The notes below the pieces were generated by a model. The model made no database searches, was not told the DNA's origin, and worked only from the letters and a program-made list of their open reading frames with translations. Below, one piece after another: positions 49,886 to 63,334 of a stretch of 64,000 bases of DNA; the first letter of the stretch is position 1; each line of letters starts with the position of its first letter. This stretch comes from Eonycteris spelaea (lineage: Eukaryota; Chordata; Mammalia; Chiroptera; Pteropodidae), in NCBI GenBank assembly GCA_003508835.1, contig PUFA01000541.1:124001-188000 (forward strand), given 5' to 3'. The position numbers and the translations under genes were made by a program.

Positions 49886-50720
49886 ACGGTAGTTTTAACA
49901 ATAGTTCTAGCATGGAGGGAAGATACTCACACATTTGAGCTATATTTAGGAGGTGAAGTTTCAAGTTTTGAAGGCCGAGAAGTGGGTCCTGAAATGAGGA
50001 ATATTGGAGACTCTTTTATGTGGGCTGGTGGGCAGAGAGTAAATTAAATTTCAGACATATTTGCTTTTGAGTTATTTAATGCTTTGGAGGACCCTTATGG
50101 AAGTTGAGACATACAATAAAGTTATTAAAGTAGAAAATAATAGTGACATGTTAGTAAATAGTTCAGCCATTATGTGCTATGGGAGTTTCAGTAGAAGAAT
50201 GACAAGTTCTAGCATCCCTTCCATGAGTACAATGCTTTGGACTTCATAGTGATGGTGGTGGAGTAAGTCTATTTAGTAGTAGCTGGTTCATACAAATAGA
50301 ATTCAAAAAGATTTAAGAATCAACCTATCCGCTAAGTTAATTCAGTTCTCCCATGCTATCTACTGATGTATGCAATATTAAATATAAGTGTAAGAATTAT
50401 CGACTTGGATGGTTTAAGACCAGTTACATTGAATAACTGATCACTCATCTTTCAAATTTGCATTTATTTTCTACTAGCAAGTTACCAGAGGACTGGAGGT
50501 ATAGTCAGAATGAGCAAATAATACCCAAGGTAGCAAGGTGTCAGCAAACAAGCACTCACAAGTCAATCTTGATTGATGTCTCTGGGAACCATGATCAGAT
50601 GAATGCAACCCAAATCTAACAAACATCCCCAGGGAGCAATATATTAATTTCTCCCATTTGAGGCTTATCTTTTGGAAAATGTAATATTATTGATTGCAAT
50701 AAGTCGAGAAAAGAATGATG
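49886..50720. other. unrecognised sequence
   Basis: Open frames of 62-87 codons have no recognisable domain. No named repeat. Confidence 0.4.
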
Positions 50721-50722
50721 GC

Positions 50723-50755
50723 AAGAATGCAAAAAAAAAAAAAAAAAAGAATGCA
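50723..50755 (+). mobile_element. poly(A)-only insertion flanked by short direct repeats
   Basis: 'aagaatgc' (50723-50730), then 18 A (50731-50748), then 'gaatgca' (50749-50755). This is the layout of a tail-only LINE-1-mediated retrotransposition with an 8-9 bp target duplication. Slippage within an A-rich tract is the alternative. Confidence 0.5.
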
Positions 50756-51223
50756 TAACTATTTGCTCTACTATTCCTTGGAATGAAATAATTATTTGAT
50801 TATATATGTTGAATCTTTCTAAAGTTCCTTATAAAATTCTAATCTTCTATATTAAAAAGTAGAGACTTTAGAAATTAAATAGCTATACTGATCATTATAT
50901 ATTTAATTGAGATGAATAGTCTTAAAATACTTGGTTAGAAAACCAAGTAACAATTTGAAATTCTTTTTTAATTTAATTAGACTTAAAATGGTTATGATAT
51001 AAATAAAATTTCTGTCACCAACCTGATACCTCCCTACCTCATTATAAAGGAGAAAAACAATGACACACTTTCCAAAATATCTTATTAATTGTAGAGATAT
51101 TAGATATGGAGATGTTATATGGGTTAGTCCTACGGTTTGTCAAGGCCAACATTCTGTTTCTGCCAGGGGCATTTACCTCAGTGTTATTTTATAGGAAAAT
51201 CTAGGTGATTTTCCTACTTTCAA
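50756..51223. other. unrecognised AT-rich sequence
   Basis: Nothing identified. Confidence 0.4.
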
Positions 51224-51360
51224 CCTAAATTTGAACTGATTCATCATTTAAATAGACAACATATTTAATAAATTAAATTTGAGCTGATTCAACATTTTTA
51301 ATATACTAAATTAGAGCTTATTCATCACTTAAATAGACAACATATTTAACATATTTAACT
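51224..51360. repeat. three-copy degenerate tandem repeat (about 40-57 bp)
   Basis: Copies begin at about 51226 ('aaatttgaactgattcatca'), 51277 ('aaatttgagctgattcaaca') and 51308 ('aaattagagcttattcatca'). Copies one and three share 'aaatagacaacatatttaa'; copy two is shortened. Confidence 0.8.
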
Positions 51361-51764
51361 ATAGTAGTTGTTCTAAAACATATTTTGGGCTGAAGTATAC
51401 ACACCTTTTCCCCGTTCTCTGTCTATCTTACAACTTTGGACTATCTAGACAAATTTGTCTTCAGGACACACCATAAATATTCCATAATTCTGGGGAGAAG
51501 GTTTGTAAATTATTTTTTATTGTTGCAGTCAGTTATTGTTCTTTAAATTTGAATAAAATTTCTGAGGGCAATAAAATGTTGAAACAGATATGGCTGGATA
51601 TTACTTTGAGGTAATTTGTTCCCCTCTGCCATCACCTTCTTTACCTTTTTCATATTCGATTTTACTGTCTCTGGGGAAGTATGGGGCATGGAGTTGTCTG
51701 TGTGAATTACTAGCTTTTTTTTATAATTAAAACCCATAAGAAAATGTACGGTTTGCAGAAACAT

Positions 51765-52690
51765 ATTAGAGTTATTCCTGACACATCTCTTTCTCTCTCA
51801 TACCCCAAATTCAATCCATCAGCTCGGTCCCTTGTCTATATCTTCAAAATATAACACAAGAATCCAACCACTTTCCTCTCTTACTCTGCTCCAATTCTTG
51901 TCTGAGCCATCATAATCTCCACCCTGGATCACTAAAATAAATGCCTAATTGGTCTCTCTATCCATCAGTAATTTATTCTCAACACAATACACAGAGTGGT
52001 ATTTTAAAATCGTAAATTATATTACAACTTTGTTCTAAACTCTGTATTCGAGGGGTTCTTAACCTCTTTGGTACTCTGGTGAAACCTCTGGATCCCTTCT
52101 CAGAATATTTAACAATTCATAAAATTTAAAAAGGAATACAAAGTAAACTAATTATGCTGAAATACATAGCCTAAATATATTTAAAAAACAAATTTATGAC
52201 ATAGTAATGTATGTGCTCCTTAATTAATGCATTAAATGACAAGATCTAAGGTCAGGTCTAATGACTGCCATAATTTCCAAATTGCAGTAAGTGTGAATGA
52301 TATTTTGAGATATCTGAAACAATTACAATATGATATGAAACTGCCTTTGGGTTGCACATAATATTAATACTACTGCAGTTTGTTACTATATTCATAATGG
52401 TCTAGGTTCACAGACCTCCTAAATTCTATCCAAGAACTTTCAAGCTTAAGAATCTCTGAATGTCCTCCCATCTCAATCAGGGTAGAAGGAAAGCCATTAG
52501 GTCTTATAAAGATCTAATAATCAATTGTCCATCTTTTATTTTCTCTTTCATTATTCTCTCTTTCACTCACTGTGCGCTTGTCACAGTAGCCTTCTTCAAT
52601 ACGCTAGGCATTCCTCCACCTTAGAATGTTTGCACCAGCTATTTCAGGTTGTCTTTTATTATTGAGTCATAATGACTCTATATATTCTGT
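51765..52690 (+). repeat. LINE-2-type repeat, split by a hAT MITE
   Basis: 'cccttgtctatatcttcaaa', 'tctgagccatcataatctcc', 'accctggatcactaaaataa', 'cacagagtggtattttaaaa' before the insert and 'cccatctcaatcagggtaga', 'tttgcaccagctatttcagg' after it follow one L2-type consensus in sense order. The opposite strand of the same family appears at 34932-35575. Confidence 0.65.
52050..52457 (+). mobile_element. hAT (Charlie-type) MITE within the L2 relic
   Basis: Left end 'aggggttcttaacctctttg' and right end 'gcttaagaatctctg' are imperfect inverted repeats. Internal 'ttaatgcattaaatgacaag', 'atgatattttgagatatctg' and 'caatatgatatgaaactgcc' belong to a mammalian hAT MITE that I recognise but do not name. 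The L2 sequence on both sides is collinear. Confidence 0.75.
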
Positions 52691-52710
52691 ATATAAGACC
52701 ATTATATAAT

Positions 52711-52772
52711 ACACACACACATATGTGTATATATATGTGTGTGTGTGTACACACACACACACAGACACACAC
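52711..52772. repeat. CA/TG/CA microsatellite
   Basis: Alternating CA, TG and CA blocks around 'atatat'. Minus-strand frames across it are artefacts. Confidence 0.95.
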
Positions 52773-53557
52773 ATAATATTTAAAAAATATTTTCTTTCTG
52801 TCTATGACTTGCCTTTTCATTTTCTTAGCAGACTCTTTTAAAAGATCAAACATGTTTAGAGGTGGAAAGACCCAAAAGGTGGACAACTGAATGGTTTTAT
52901 TTGTGTGTACAACTCATATACAGAAATAGTGAGGGAAGAGGTTGAAAAGGCAATACTTGACTCTGTTCCTTGAAGTGCATTATGTCTCTCTTAATGCCCT
53001 ATCTCAAGTGTTGAAATCAATCTATCTGCACATTAGATAAATGAGACCCATATAGTGAATGTCGGATCCTTCACTCCATAATGTCTAGTCTGTATTAATG
53101 TTTGAGATATCATTAGCTGATGGAAGCAAATTTTCTCCCCAAACATCTATGATTGACTTGGGGAGATGCATCTGGTGATTATATTAAATTTGGCATTAAA
53201 TATATATTTGTTCAGATCCGGTCAAACTCTTCTCTGAGAATTTTAAGAGAAAGACTTTTGGTTTAATATGATACTTTGCATCCATCTAAGAGTTGAGCTG
53301 CTTGTTTCTAATTTAGATAGATTTTACAACAACAACAAAACTGGCAAAATTTCAAAATAAAGCAATTTGAAAAATTACCAGATTTCCTGGAAATGGATCC
53401 TCTTCTACGGCACCATTATTTGTTAAAATAAATCTTCATAATTTGAAATCTATTTTTGCAAAAAAAAATGTAAATTGGAATCCAGGTAGAAATTACTTTT
53501 AAAATTTCTGAGACAGAGAAATCATTCTCTTCAGCAGTGCCCCAGTTAAGCTTTTTT
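52773..53557. other. unrecognised sequence
   Basis: No gene or named repeat. Confidence 0.4.
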
Positions 53558-53680
53558 TGAAGTGTGGTCTCAGGATCATCTGCATTAGTGGCATTTGGAG
53601 TACTTGTTAAAAAGTAAATTCTGAATCAAAATTTTAGGTGGCAATATTGAGAAATCTGGATTGTTTATTAGTATTTCCTG
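53558..53680 (-). repeat. MER20-like hAT fragment
   Basis: 'gaagtgtggtctcaggatca', 'tggagtacttgttaaaaagt' and 'aaattctgaatcaaaatttt' follow the MER20-type order on one strand. Diverged and incomplete. Confidence 0.55.
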
Positions 53681-54146
53681 GGTATATTAATTTTCATCAC
53701 TTTACTTTTTGATATTCAATGTAGTACGGTTTTGTTTTAATTTTATTTATAAATAGTATATAGGTGGATTAAAAACAACCTGAGAATTATTGTACACATT
53801 CAACCCATTCACAATTTTGCGATTAGTGATGTATTAGAATTATTTCTGTCATCTTAGATTTTCATTTAGCTTTGTTTTCCTTTTTACTTCTTTCTTATAT
53901 TTTGTTGGTGTGTTTAAATTTCTTCATATCCCTGCTTTTGCTCTTTTGAAACTTGTATAGTATGTTACTATTTCCTTATTAACAACCAGATACATTTCTG
54001 GAAACATCTTTGCCAAGTACAGTTAATTAAGATTTAACGGCATTGTCCTAAAGTAAATAAATAAATTAAGAAATGTAAAATGCAAAAGCTGATTTAAATG
54101 CAGTACATGATTTGCTTTAGATTACTTATTTTTAAAATGTGTTTTA

Positions 54147-54313
54147 GGGAATACTGGCATTAGAATCACCTGAAGTAATTATTAAAGTTTCAAATAGCTG
54201 AGCTTATCCCAGGTCTACTGAATTGGAATCTCTGAGGGGAAGAGGGGCTTGGAATCTGCATTTTAAAAGTTCCCAGGAGATTTCTTCCCCATACTAAAGT
54301 TTGAGAATGACTA
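54147..54313 (+). repeat. MER20-like hAT fragment
   Basis: 'tagaatcacctgaagtaatt', 'cccaggtctactgaattgga', 'ggaatctgcattttaaaagt' and 'ctaaagtttgagaatgact' follow MER20 from near one end to the other. Confidence 0.75.
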
Positions 54314-54538
54314 CATTAATGCCTAACTCAGCATTTGGCACCTAATTTCGTAGCAAATACTTGTTGGTATTATTTCAATTAAATTTCTTATTTTGGGGTA
54401 GATGACTTGTGATTTCCTTTCATTAGCACAGGTAATAACAAAACGAATATTATAATTTCTTTCAGAACTTTCTCTGCTTATATCCAGAAGGATATATCTC
54501 TAGGTATAAATAAGAAACTGTATGTATACTATTCTTCA

Positions 54539-54560
54539 TTAACCCATTTCCAGTTTAGAG
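54539..54560 (-). other. candidate piggyBac 3' end (TTAA-CCC)
   Basis: 'ttaacccatttcc' at 54539 has the TTAA target plus CCC start expected of a piggyBac terminus and lies about 250 bp beyond the transposase stop, in the right orientation. No partner 'gggttaa' is seen on the other side, so the call is weak. Confidence 0.25.
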
Positions 54561-54657
54561 GGAAAAAAGTGCAGCTCGCTGCCAATGTTAATTTAATTTT
54601 ATGTAAACATATTTTTAGAGGTTGAAGCAAATCTGACTGGTTTTCAATGTGAAAATT

Positions 54658-54704
54658 ATATATATATACACACACACATACATACATACACACACACACA
54701 CATA
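54658..54704. repeat. TA/CA microsatellite
   Basis: TA then CA repeats with 'cata' interruptions, in the presumed 3' flank of the piggyBac relic. Confidence 0.95.
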
Positions 54705-54791
54705 CTCTTCTTGGAGTTATTTCTAAACAGAATTTATCTTTAATCCTAATGTAACAGAAATGTATATGACAACCAGTATTTAATAATGTTT

Positions 54792-55872
<1,081 letters not shown>

Positions 55873-56090
55873 ACAAAGAGCATGGACTTTGGAAGATTCA
55901 AATATAGGCTCCAACATGTATTAACTATGTGGCCTTGGAAACATATTTACCCTATATGGTCAATAGTTTATTCATATCTGAAATTGGGGGGACTAATAAT
56001 ACATATGCCATTGGGTTGTTGTGAGTAAAAATGAGAATGTATAGATGAGATCATATAGTAAAATCTTGGTCATAGGGTGTGTTTTCAATC
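55873..56090 (+). repeat. MIR SINE
   Basis: 'agcatggactttggaagatt', 'ttaactatgtggccttggaa', 'cattgggttgttgtgagtaa' and 'aaaatcttggtcatagggtg' are sense MIR landmarks over nearly the whole element. Confidence 0.88.
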
Positions 56091-58919
56091 TATATTGATT
56101 TCCTTTTCTTTTTTTCTACCAACTTGAAAGTATGCTTTAATCAGTAACAAAACTTTTATACAGCAATGTTACTGGTGAGCTACTTGCTACTTTGTGTCCC
56201 TGGCATTTGAAGTTTCTCAGTCCAAGTCTTGTCCTGTTACTTACAGATCATGTAAAACCCTGCTGTTTCTGAAAAATGTTGTTTGTCTCTCAGAAAACAA
56301 TGCTCCGGTATGCTTCTGCAATTGTGCAGCCCTTTCTCTTGGGACACAGAATGCAAGACTAAAAATGTTTTTAGGATCAGACTTATCTTCATTAGTGAGA
56401 GGAAGGGAAATAGTTGGACTAAGAATTTATTAAATGTACGCAGGAAACCTGTAGATGCTGGGCTCTTTGTAAACAGTATGGCTTGAACTATACTAAGCCC
56501 AGATATTGTAGCCAAAATGAACTGTGATGATTGGCATACTTCTTAATGAGTTATGAATTGAATAAAAATGTCACACACATACACACAGACATGCGCGGAG
56601 GACTTTGTTTGAATGAGCCAATAGCTGTTGAAAGCTGTTAACCTGCAAATAAACCAGAACATCAACTACTTCTATCTAAGCTTAAGTACTCCAGACTTCT
56701 GCGTTATTTGTTCTTGGTGGAGACAAGGAAAAATTATTCAGGCTGAACATTCAAATCAACCTCAGTCAGGTTGTTTCACTATCAACTGTGGCTGATTAAT
56801 AGGGGGCATGTCAATTAGTATCAAATATTTTTGTAGGTATTTTGGATGTGTAAGAATGTTGAAATGTATCTATCTTTTCTTGGCATATGCTCATGGGTTA
56901 TTTTCTCTATCTTGAAATTTAAAAATCCACTGAAAACAGCAAATAAAAATGATCCTTAAGGAGCAATTCACATTCGGTGTCTTGTTATTGATATTTCCTT
57001 AATAGCTTTTCCTCCCCATACTCTAGGATTTCAGATCAGCATCGACTGAGCTGGTTATATTTTAATATCAATTCATTTCTTTGTCATTTTTATAGTAAAT
57101 ATAGTTGTAGAGTGGTTTCATAGCCAAGTAACAGAAAAAAATGATATATAATATCAATGTGAATTGTCTCTGTACCTCAGGGCCCAAAAGTATTAAAGGG
57201 ATCCATTTATAAACTGGCAGACATGGCCTGACTAAATGCAGAGAAAACTTGTTTTATAATTACCAAAGGAAAATAAAAACAACAGCAACAATAATAATGG
57301 ATTTTAGCTACATAAAACCAATTTAAAAGAAGTTAATAATATTTCTTTACTTAATGTTAATTAATTTTTTAAAATTAGTTCTATAAACTAATATTTTTAA
57401 ATGGACTCACTTTAAAACACATTAATTAGACTCAGAACACTTTCTCTTTGATTGTTTAAAGTAGAGAATATACTTTTTCTTCTGAATTTAGAGAATTCCT
57501 TTTATGCCAATTCATGAACGCATTTATTTTTACATATAAGCTCTAGTAAATGAAATAGATTCTACCGCCTTTCTCTCTTCTACTCTCCTCTGTTTGTTAT
57601 AACTGTATGAAACTGGTAAAAATTATTGTATTAGTGTAAAATTAAAAACAGCAGTTTTTCTTGTTTTTTTTTTTTTTTTAATAGCAGTAATAGAGAAATC
57701 TGTTGTAAGCATGGAGGAAGGTACCTATTATGGCACTTTCTTTTTACAGGATCTTCTATGGGACAAATGCTTAAATGTGAGTTTGACAAGTTCATTTGAA
57801 AATTCCCACAATGATGGATTTTCTGTGCATTAAATATTGCTAAAATATCTTATAAGATATAGTATTATTTGAGTCTAACTTTGTAGAAAGGTCTGAAATT
57901 TGAAGGAACTCAAAATACTAACAAACCCAGAAATTATGCAGATCCTGGATGAAGAAAAGAAGGAAATGTAAATGAGAAATTTCACATTAATTTTAATTGC
58001 ATTTTAATAAAAACGATTCTATGCATACATGATGCTTAGTAAAAATAAGTAAAAAGAAAAGAAATTAAATTTGTTACTTATTTAGTGGTAGTGTGATGAC
58101 ATGGCTTCATGTTCCTCTTAGGGACCATTCTTAATAAATAACTGAAAAATAACCCAGTAAAGGGTTACTAAATGGTAACTAGATATTGACTATGGTTTAT
58201 TGACTATGGTTTTGTTTTTGATGACAAAAGCTCATTCACTTATTTGTTCATTTATACAATCATTCATTCACTATGCTTTTACAAATTTTCTCAACTAACA
58301 GAACTAGAAATGCAGAGATGTAAAAAAAAGTGAGGCTTCTCTCTAACTATAGTTATAGGTGCTTTAAAACACTGATGAAAAGTTGATATTTTATACACAA
58401 AATTTCTAGTAGATCATAGATTCTCCTATTCTGTCTGCAAAACAAATATTTAACTTCTGATAAAATATCAATGATGACTGAAATTGAATGAGAAGTTGAC
58501 TTTCAAGGAATGACTGAAAAAAAAGGGCTAAGTCAATTTGACTGACTATGTCATTATTTATTTGTATTTGTGGCTTGTTAGGATAACCTAGAAATATTTT
58601 ATTTAAGAGGTCAATTGATTGAAGGACAAAGTAGGCCATCTCGATCCTGGCTGGTGATCTGGCAAAAGGAGATTTTATTTATAAGACAAGATGACACAAT
58701 GAAAATGTTTTCTGTAAGTACGCTACTACTACTGGAAGAAAACAATTCAAAGCACATGTTTTACTCTGGGTGGGCTAAGTATGATCAGCTTTGTGTGCAA
58801 TTTCAGCATGTCATGATTCTAAGCTATAAAATATGTTTGGAAAGATAATTGTGTATAAAAATTCCACATGAGATATGTCTATTTCTCGCTTATATTTATA
58901 ATAAGTAATAACTATTTTC
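56091..58919. other. unrecognised sequence
   Basis: No gene or named repeat. Frames at 56194-56515 (both strands) and 58615-58848 have no recognisable domain. A tandem 'attgactatggttt' pair lies near 58185-58212. Confidence 0.4.
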
Positions 58920-59150
58920 CCAGAATATTTTCTGTGTGCCTGGTCTTGTGCTAGGCATTTTACATATTTAATTACAATCTTAATAAACCATATAAAGCAG
59001 CTACCCCTATATCCTCATTTTATAGATGAGGAGACAGGCTAAGAGAGATTAAGTAATTGTCAAAGATTCTAGTCTTTATAAGAGCTGAAGCTAAGATTTG
59101 AATCAAGTAATCTGACTTTAGAACTCAGGTGCTTAATCATTATGCCAGAA
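58920..59150 (-). repeat. MIR SINE
   Basis: 'tggtcttgtgctaggcattt', 'attttatagatgaggagaca', 'gagattaagtaattgtcaaa' and 'aactcaggtgcttaatcatt' are antisense MIR in order. Confidence 0.9.
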
Positions 59151-59269
59151 CAATGAGGGATTTCAACTTTCATACATCTAGAAATCTAAAATTTATTATT
59201 ATTATTATAGAAGTGGTTTAAGATAGGTTTTCCTCATCCAATTTTCTATGCTTTCAGATTCAACTTTCT

Positions 59270-59410
59270 CAACTAGTTAACACTTCTATACTTCAGTTTC
59301 CTCACCTAAAACTAAAATAATAATAATGATAATGATAATGATAATAACTACCTCATAGGGTTGTTTTAATAATCAAATTACATGCTGTTATTTGTGTCAA
59401 GTAATATGGT
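59270..59410 (+). repeat. MIR SINE with TAA/TGA simple repeat
   Basis: 'cttcagtttcctcacctaaa', a TAATAATGATAATGA-type repeat (59318-59348), then 'ctacctcatagggttgtttt'. Confidence 0.85.
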
Positions 59411-59499
59411 AATTATAAGATAATTAAATGTGTGCCATATTAAATGTTAATTCACTTAATCTTTTTAAGTAATAATAATAATTATAATAATAAAAGTAC

Positions 59500-59645
59500 T
59501 TGGCTTTTACTTATGGATTACTATCTATGAGGCATTGCATTAAACACTTTTTATTGATTATGTCTTGTAATCCAAACAAAAATATGATGAGGCAAACACT
59601 TATTACTTCTATTTTACTAATAAGAACACTGGGTCAGAGTAAAGC
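59500..59645 (-). repeat. MIR SINE fragment
   Basis: 'ttgcattaaacactttttat', 'attttactaataagaacact' and 'gggtcagagtaaagctaaat' fit antisense MIR. Confidence 0.65.
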
Positions 59646-60032
59646 TAAATAAAATTATGAACATCATACAGATACTTCCGTTATTTGTAACAGCAAAACG
59701 TTATCTATTCTTTTCTGGAAGGATGTTGAAGGAAATTAGTCTGTTTAAGAAGGAGCTAGAGACAGTATGGGTGGAGCACAGTGAGGAAGAGAAGGAGAGA
59801 GTGGTTGGAGGAGAGAGAGAAAACTGATGATAAAGGAACAGGATGGTAACAGGGTAAATAGGCACTATTACAATAATTGCTACCATTTTTACCAAATCTG
59901 ATAATGGTTTTATTTCACTTAGAATTTCTCTGTGTATAATTTAAAGAAACCAATAAAGTTACGCAAATATTCAGTAAAGCCAATTGTTTTATTTCATGAG
60001 CACTTTCTCATTTATTTTATTAAAATGCATAG
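59646..60032. other. unrecognised sequence
   Basis: A purine-rich GA stretch near 59770-59820; otherwise nothing identified. Confidence 0.4.
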
Positions 60033-60664
60033 TGGGGCTGTCGCCAGTGGGGTGAGGTGAAATTTGGCATCACCCCGGTGATGTGGGGGGAGGAGGAGGA
60101 GGAAGACAGTGGACAGTGGCATTGTATGTGTTCCTCGGTTCTCCTCTGCCGCCGCAACAAAGAATTACAGGTCAGTGAGACTGAGAAAAAGTGTTTATTG
60201 AAAGTATATTTTAGAAGGAGACAGGCCACACTAGGGAAGGCTGCATCTCTATGGAATTTAGGAGATAAAGAGATATGATAGTATGCCCCAAGGAGAGGAG
60301 TGGGTTTCCACCTAGGAGTGCTATAGTGATGCTGAAATGGGAAGGTCTGTTTATATTTGGGTGGTGATGGGAGGTCCTAGAATATCCTTATGTGAAATCA
60401 CCTTGACTAACAGTTGTCTGCTATATAACGCTTTACCTAAGGGGAATGTGCTTATCCAGAATTCATGAACTTCCAGGCATAGTCATGATACTATAATTAA
60501 GGTGTAATGAGGCTGAAGTTATGGGAAATACTTTCTGAGCATGTGTTTCTAGCTGGTTTAGCAAGTAACTTTTATGGCCTTTGTGCTCCAGGATTTGGGG
60601 TAATTTATAATCCTAAAAGGGAGGTATTTCTGGGAGATGCTCATGCTTGACTAACTACTTAACA
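60033..60664 (-). mobile_element. retroviral-type LTR, probably solitary (class I-like)
   Basis: Read on the minus strand from 60664: starts TG, an U3-like stretch, a TATA-like 'aaatataaacagacc' (about 60360), a polyadenylation signal AATAAA at about 60195-60200, then a GC-rich U5-like end with 'tgttgcggcggcagagg' and a C/T-rich stretch near 60085-60110, ending CA near 60048 or 60033. No gag, pol or env sequence lies nearby. The ends are not fixed because I found no 4-6 bp target duplication. The overall arrangement suggests an endogenous gammaretrovirus-like LTR, but I cannot name the family. Confidence 0.6.
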
Positions 60665-60929
60665 GAGCTGGTTGACTTTTTTCTAGAATTACATGCTTTA
60701 TCTTTAGTATTAATTATTTTCTAGGATACTATCACTTGAAAAAGGTGAATGGTTATTAGATTATACACCTCTGCAGCCTTCACAACACAATTTTAAAGAG
60801 TATGCAGAGCCTCAAAAAGAGTTATTGATGAATAATTGGCCTGGAGTTCAATCTGTAAAGAATACCATAAAATTATACCCTTTTTAAAAAGTAAAATGAA
60901 CCACTGTTGTACTTAATTGTCACTACCTG
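60665..60929. other. unrecognised sequence
   Basis: Nothing identified. Confidence 0.4.
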
Positions 60930-61120
60930 TGATTTACTCCTTTTTCATCACTTACTGTAAGGATTTGGGGCAAGATATTTGACCACCCTTTCAGTGCTTT
61001 CAAATGTAAAATATCTATCTCCAATTCTATTTTTGTCTTATAAAAGGAATAAATGAATCACTGAATGCAAAGTGCTTACAACAGTGCCTGGTAGTTAGTA
61101 TGCATTCAATGAGTCCTTCT
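60930..61120 (+). repeat. MIR SINE
   Basis: 'tttggggcaagatatttgac', 'gcaaagtgcttacaacagtg' and 'cctggtagttagtatgcatt' match the 5' and 3' parts of sense MIR. Confidence 0.8.
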
Positions 61121-61179
61121 CTTTTATTCTGTTCTCTGGTGTTTAGCTTTGCATAGCATTTTTTTTAGAATGGCAATTT

Positions 61180-61310
61180 TGTTTACTTTTAAGAACTATT
61201 AATTGAGCATCTTTTATGTAGTCAACATTTTGATATTTATTGGAGCTAAAGAAAAAAATACTACAACACTGTTCTTTTTTTTTTTAAAGACTCAGATAAC
61301 AATGACTATA
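61180..61310 (-). repeat. possible LINE-2 3' fragment
   Basis: 'aactattaattgagcatctt' followed by 'atttattggagctaaagaaa' and 'gactcagataacaatgacta' resembles antisense L2. Diverged. Confidence 0.35.
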
Positions 61311-62344
61311 GAAAGGTAATCAGCAAATTAGAAAAGTGGTGGATAATAGGGATGCAAGTATAAGAGATTGAACATAAAAATAAATATGAAATATACATCC
61401 CACATTAAGTTTGTTGTGTTTTAGATAAAAGAATCCTGTCAGAGTTTGATTTCTATAATCCCCTAACTTTTCAAGGAAAGTCCATTCTTGTCAAATGTTT
61501 ATTAGGTGCCCAGTGACAAAGGAGCAGATTCACTTCTCCATAACAGTAAACTGTGCAAAATAATCATTTAGCCCCATCATCATCTTCACAGAATAGTACA
61601 TTGTCATAGAGTTTTGCACATTTCAATAGGTATTTTGGCTTCTTCTATGTTTCATAGCTGTGTAACATCAGCTCAATAACTAATGGTTGCTTCCTCAAGT
61701 GGCTGAATAAAACCCATCATTTATTTAGAAAAAAACAGCTCAGTGTGTTTGTTATGACTCCATCTTTCAACATCTTTTGTTCTTTTGAAAAGGTTTAATA
61801 TGCACTTGGAAGTCTTTTTTGTCAGAAGAAACAAACAAACACATAAAACTTAAAGAATTGTCCCCAGTAAACATTTAAAAAAAGAACAAAATGGTAAATG
61901 GCAAGATGCACATTTTGTTAGGTATATTTTAGACCAAGGGCACATGATATTCAACATCAATACAAATAAGGTTAAACCAAAAGACAATATGTAAGGATAT
62001 GATACAAAAACTGTAGATGAAAACATTTTCTTTCCTTGCTTATATGTAGCTCTCACTTTTCAAAAGGAAGCCACCTTATTGATTCAGAATTATGTACATT
62101 TATGGTGGTAGTCTCAATAATTTATCTATAAAATATGACAGTAAAATTCTGTAGAATATAATGATATGGGACCATGTGATGGTGAGTGCTGTGATTCACA
62201 GTGAATTTTTCTCCCAGGCTCAAAAGATTATGTATACATATTTATGACCAATATAGAGTCATTAATAATGGAATACAGATTTAATTTAATGGATAGGCAT
62301 AATATTTTATATATTTATATTTGTCAAAAAGCAATTATTATGTG
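61311..62344. other. unrecognised AT-rich sequence
   Basis: No gene or named repeat. Confidence 0.4.
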
Positions 62345-63330
62345 TTAAAATTAGAGAGTAAGACTTCTGGAATGTGGAGTGAAGGCCTATGTAAAGACAC
62401 TTCTTTGTAAAACTAATCAAAAAACCTTACAAAGTTTAGCAAAATAAACTTCTACAAAGCTCTTGTAAATAAGCAAAGGTCTCCAAATATCTGAGGAGTA
62501 TTTGTTCAAGAAAAACTGCTAAATCTTGGTAAGAACCGTAAGGTTTATGATGGTTTAAGTTGGCCTACACTCATCCTCCTTTTCTTAGTTCCACAGCAGC
62601 ATTAAAAATCAGCAAGCTTGCAACTATAATAGTTCTAAAAACCATTAGTCTTCCAGTCACTGTAGAAACAAAACCAGATTTGCAACTCCTGGAAAAGCTT
62701 CATCCCCAAATAGTCTCATTGCTATTCAAATTGTCTCTCAGATCCCTGTGAAAGCCCCTAGTATCAGTGTGTTTGTTTTTACCTAACTCAGAGCTAATTC
62801 TTCAAGAAAAGCTGTATCCTCAGGGTGTTTGTCAAAAGCAATCAGCAGAAATTATTTAATATTCTAGTTGCTTGAGGCTACGATACCTGTTGGTGTTAAC
62901 AAGCACCTGGACAAAAAATTGGCCAAAAAATTAAAAGAAAGTTCTGATATGCTCTTAGGGAAATAGAAAGCTATACCCAGATACAAGGCTATGTGAATTT
63001 CCAGGTAAAAATTGAAAGTACCCTAATTTATCATCTTTTGCTGACAGAGAGCACTATGCATACAGGAAGTAAATGTGGCAGAGTTGTAAATTACATGGGT
63101 ATTGAAGTCATGCCTCAACACATGCACCTAAGTCCCTTAGCAAAATGTGGAAGGATTATTGGTTCAAGGAACTTCAAAAAGCCTCTGTTTAATCATTATC
63201 TGACCACTAAGCTAATTAAGCAGAAATTTCAGTGATCACTCACAACAAAGAATACAGACTTCAGAGAAGCTGGCCAGGAAAGTCACCAAACAAGCAGTAA
63301 CAACAACAACAAAGAAGAAGAAACAGTAAT
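62345..63330 (+). mobile_element. old LINE-1 (L1M-type) 5' UTR
   Basis: Ordered phrases typical of the old L1M 5' UTR: 'atctgaggagtatttgttca', 'accagatttgcaactcctgg', 'ccaaatagtctcattgctat', 'aattggccaaaaaattaaaa', 'gaagtcatgcctcaacacat', 'gcctctgtttaatcattatc', ending in a CAA-rich tract (63295-63312). Open frames of 63 and 80 codons here are not genes. Confidence 0.75.
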
Positions 63331-63334
63331 GATA

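Noticed and set aside
56194..56515. Overlapping frames on both strands, possible exon
   Set aside because: Slightly higher GC, but no recognisable protein, no convincing splice context and no repeat match. Left as unrecognised.
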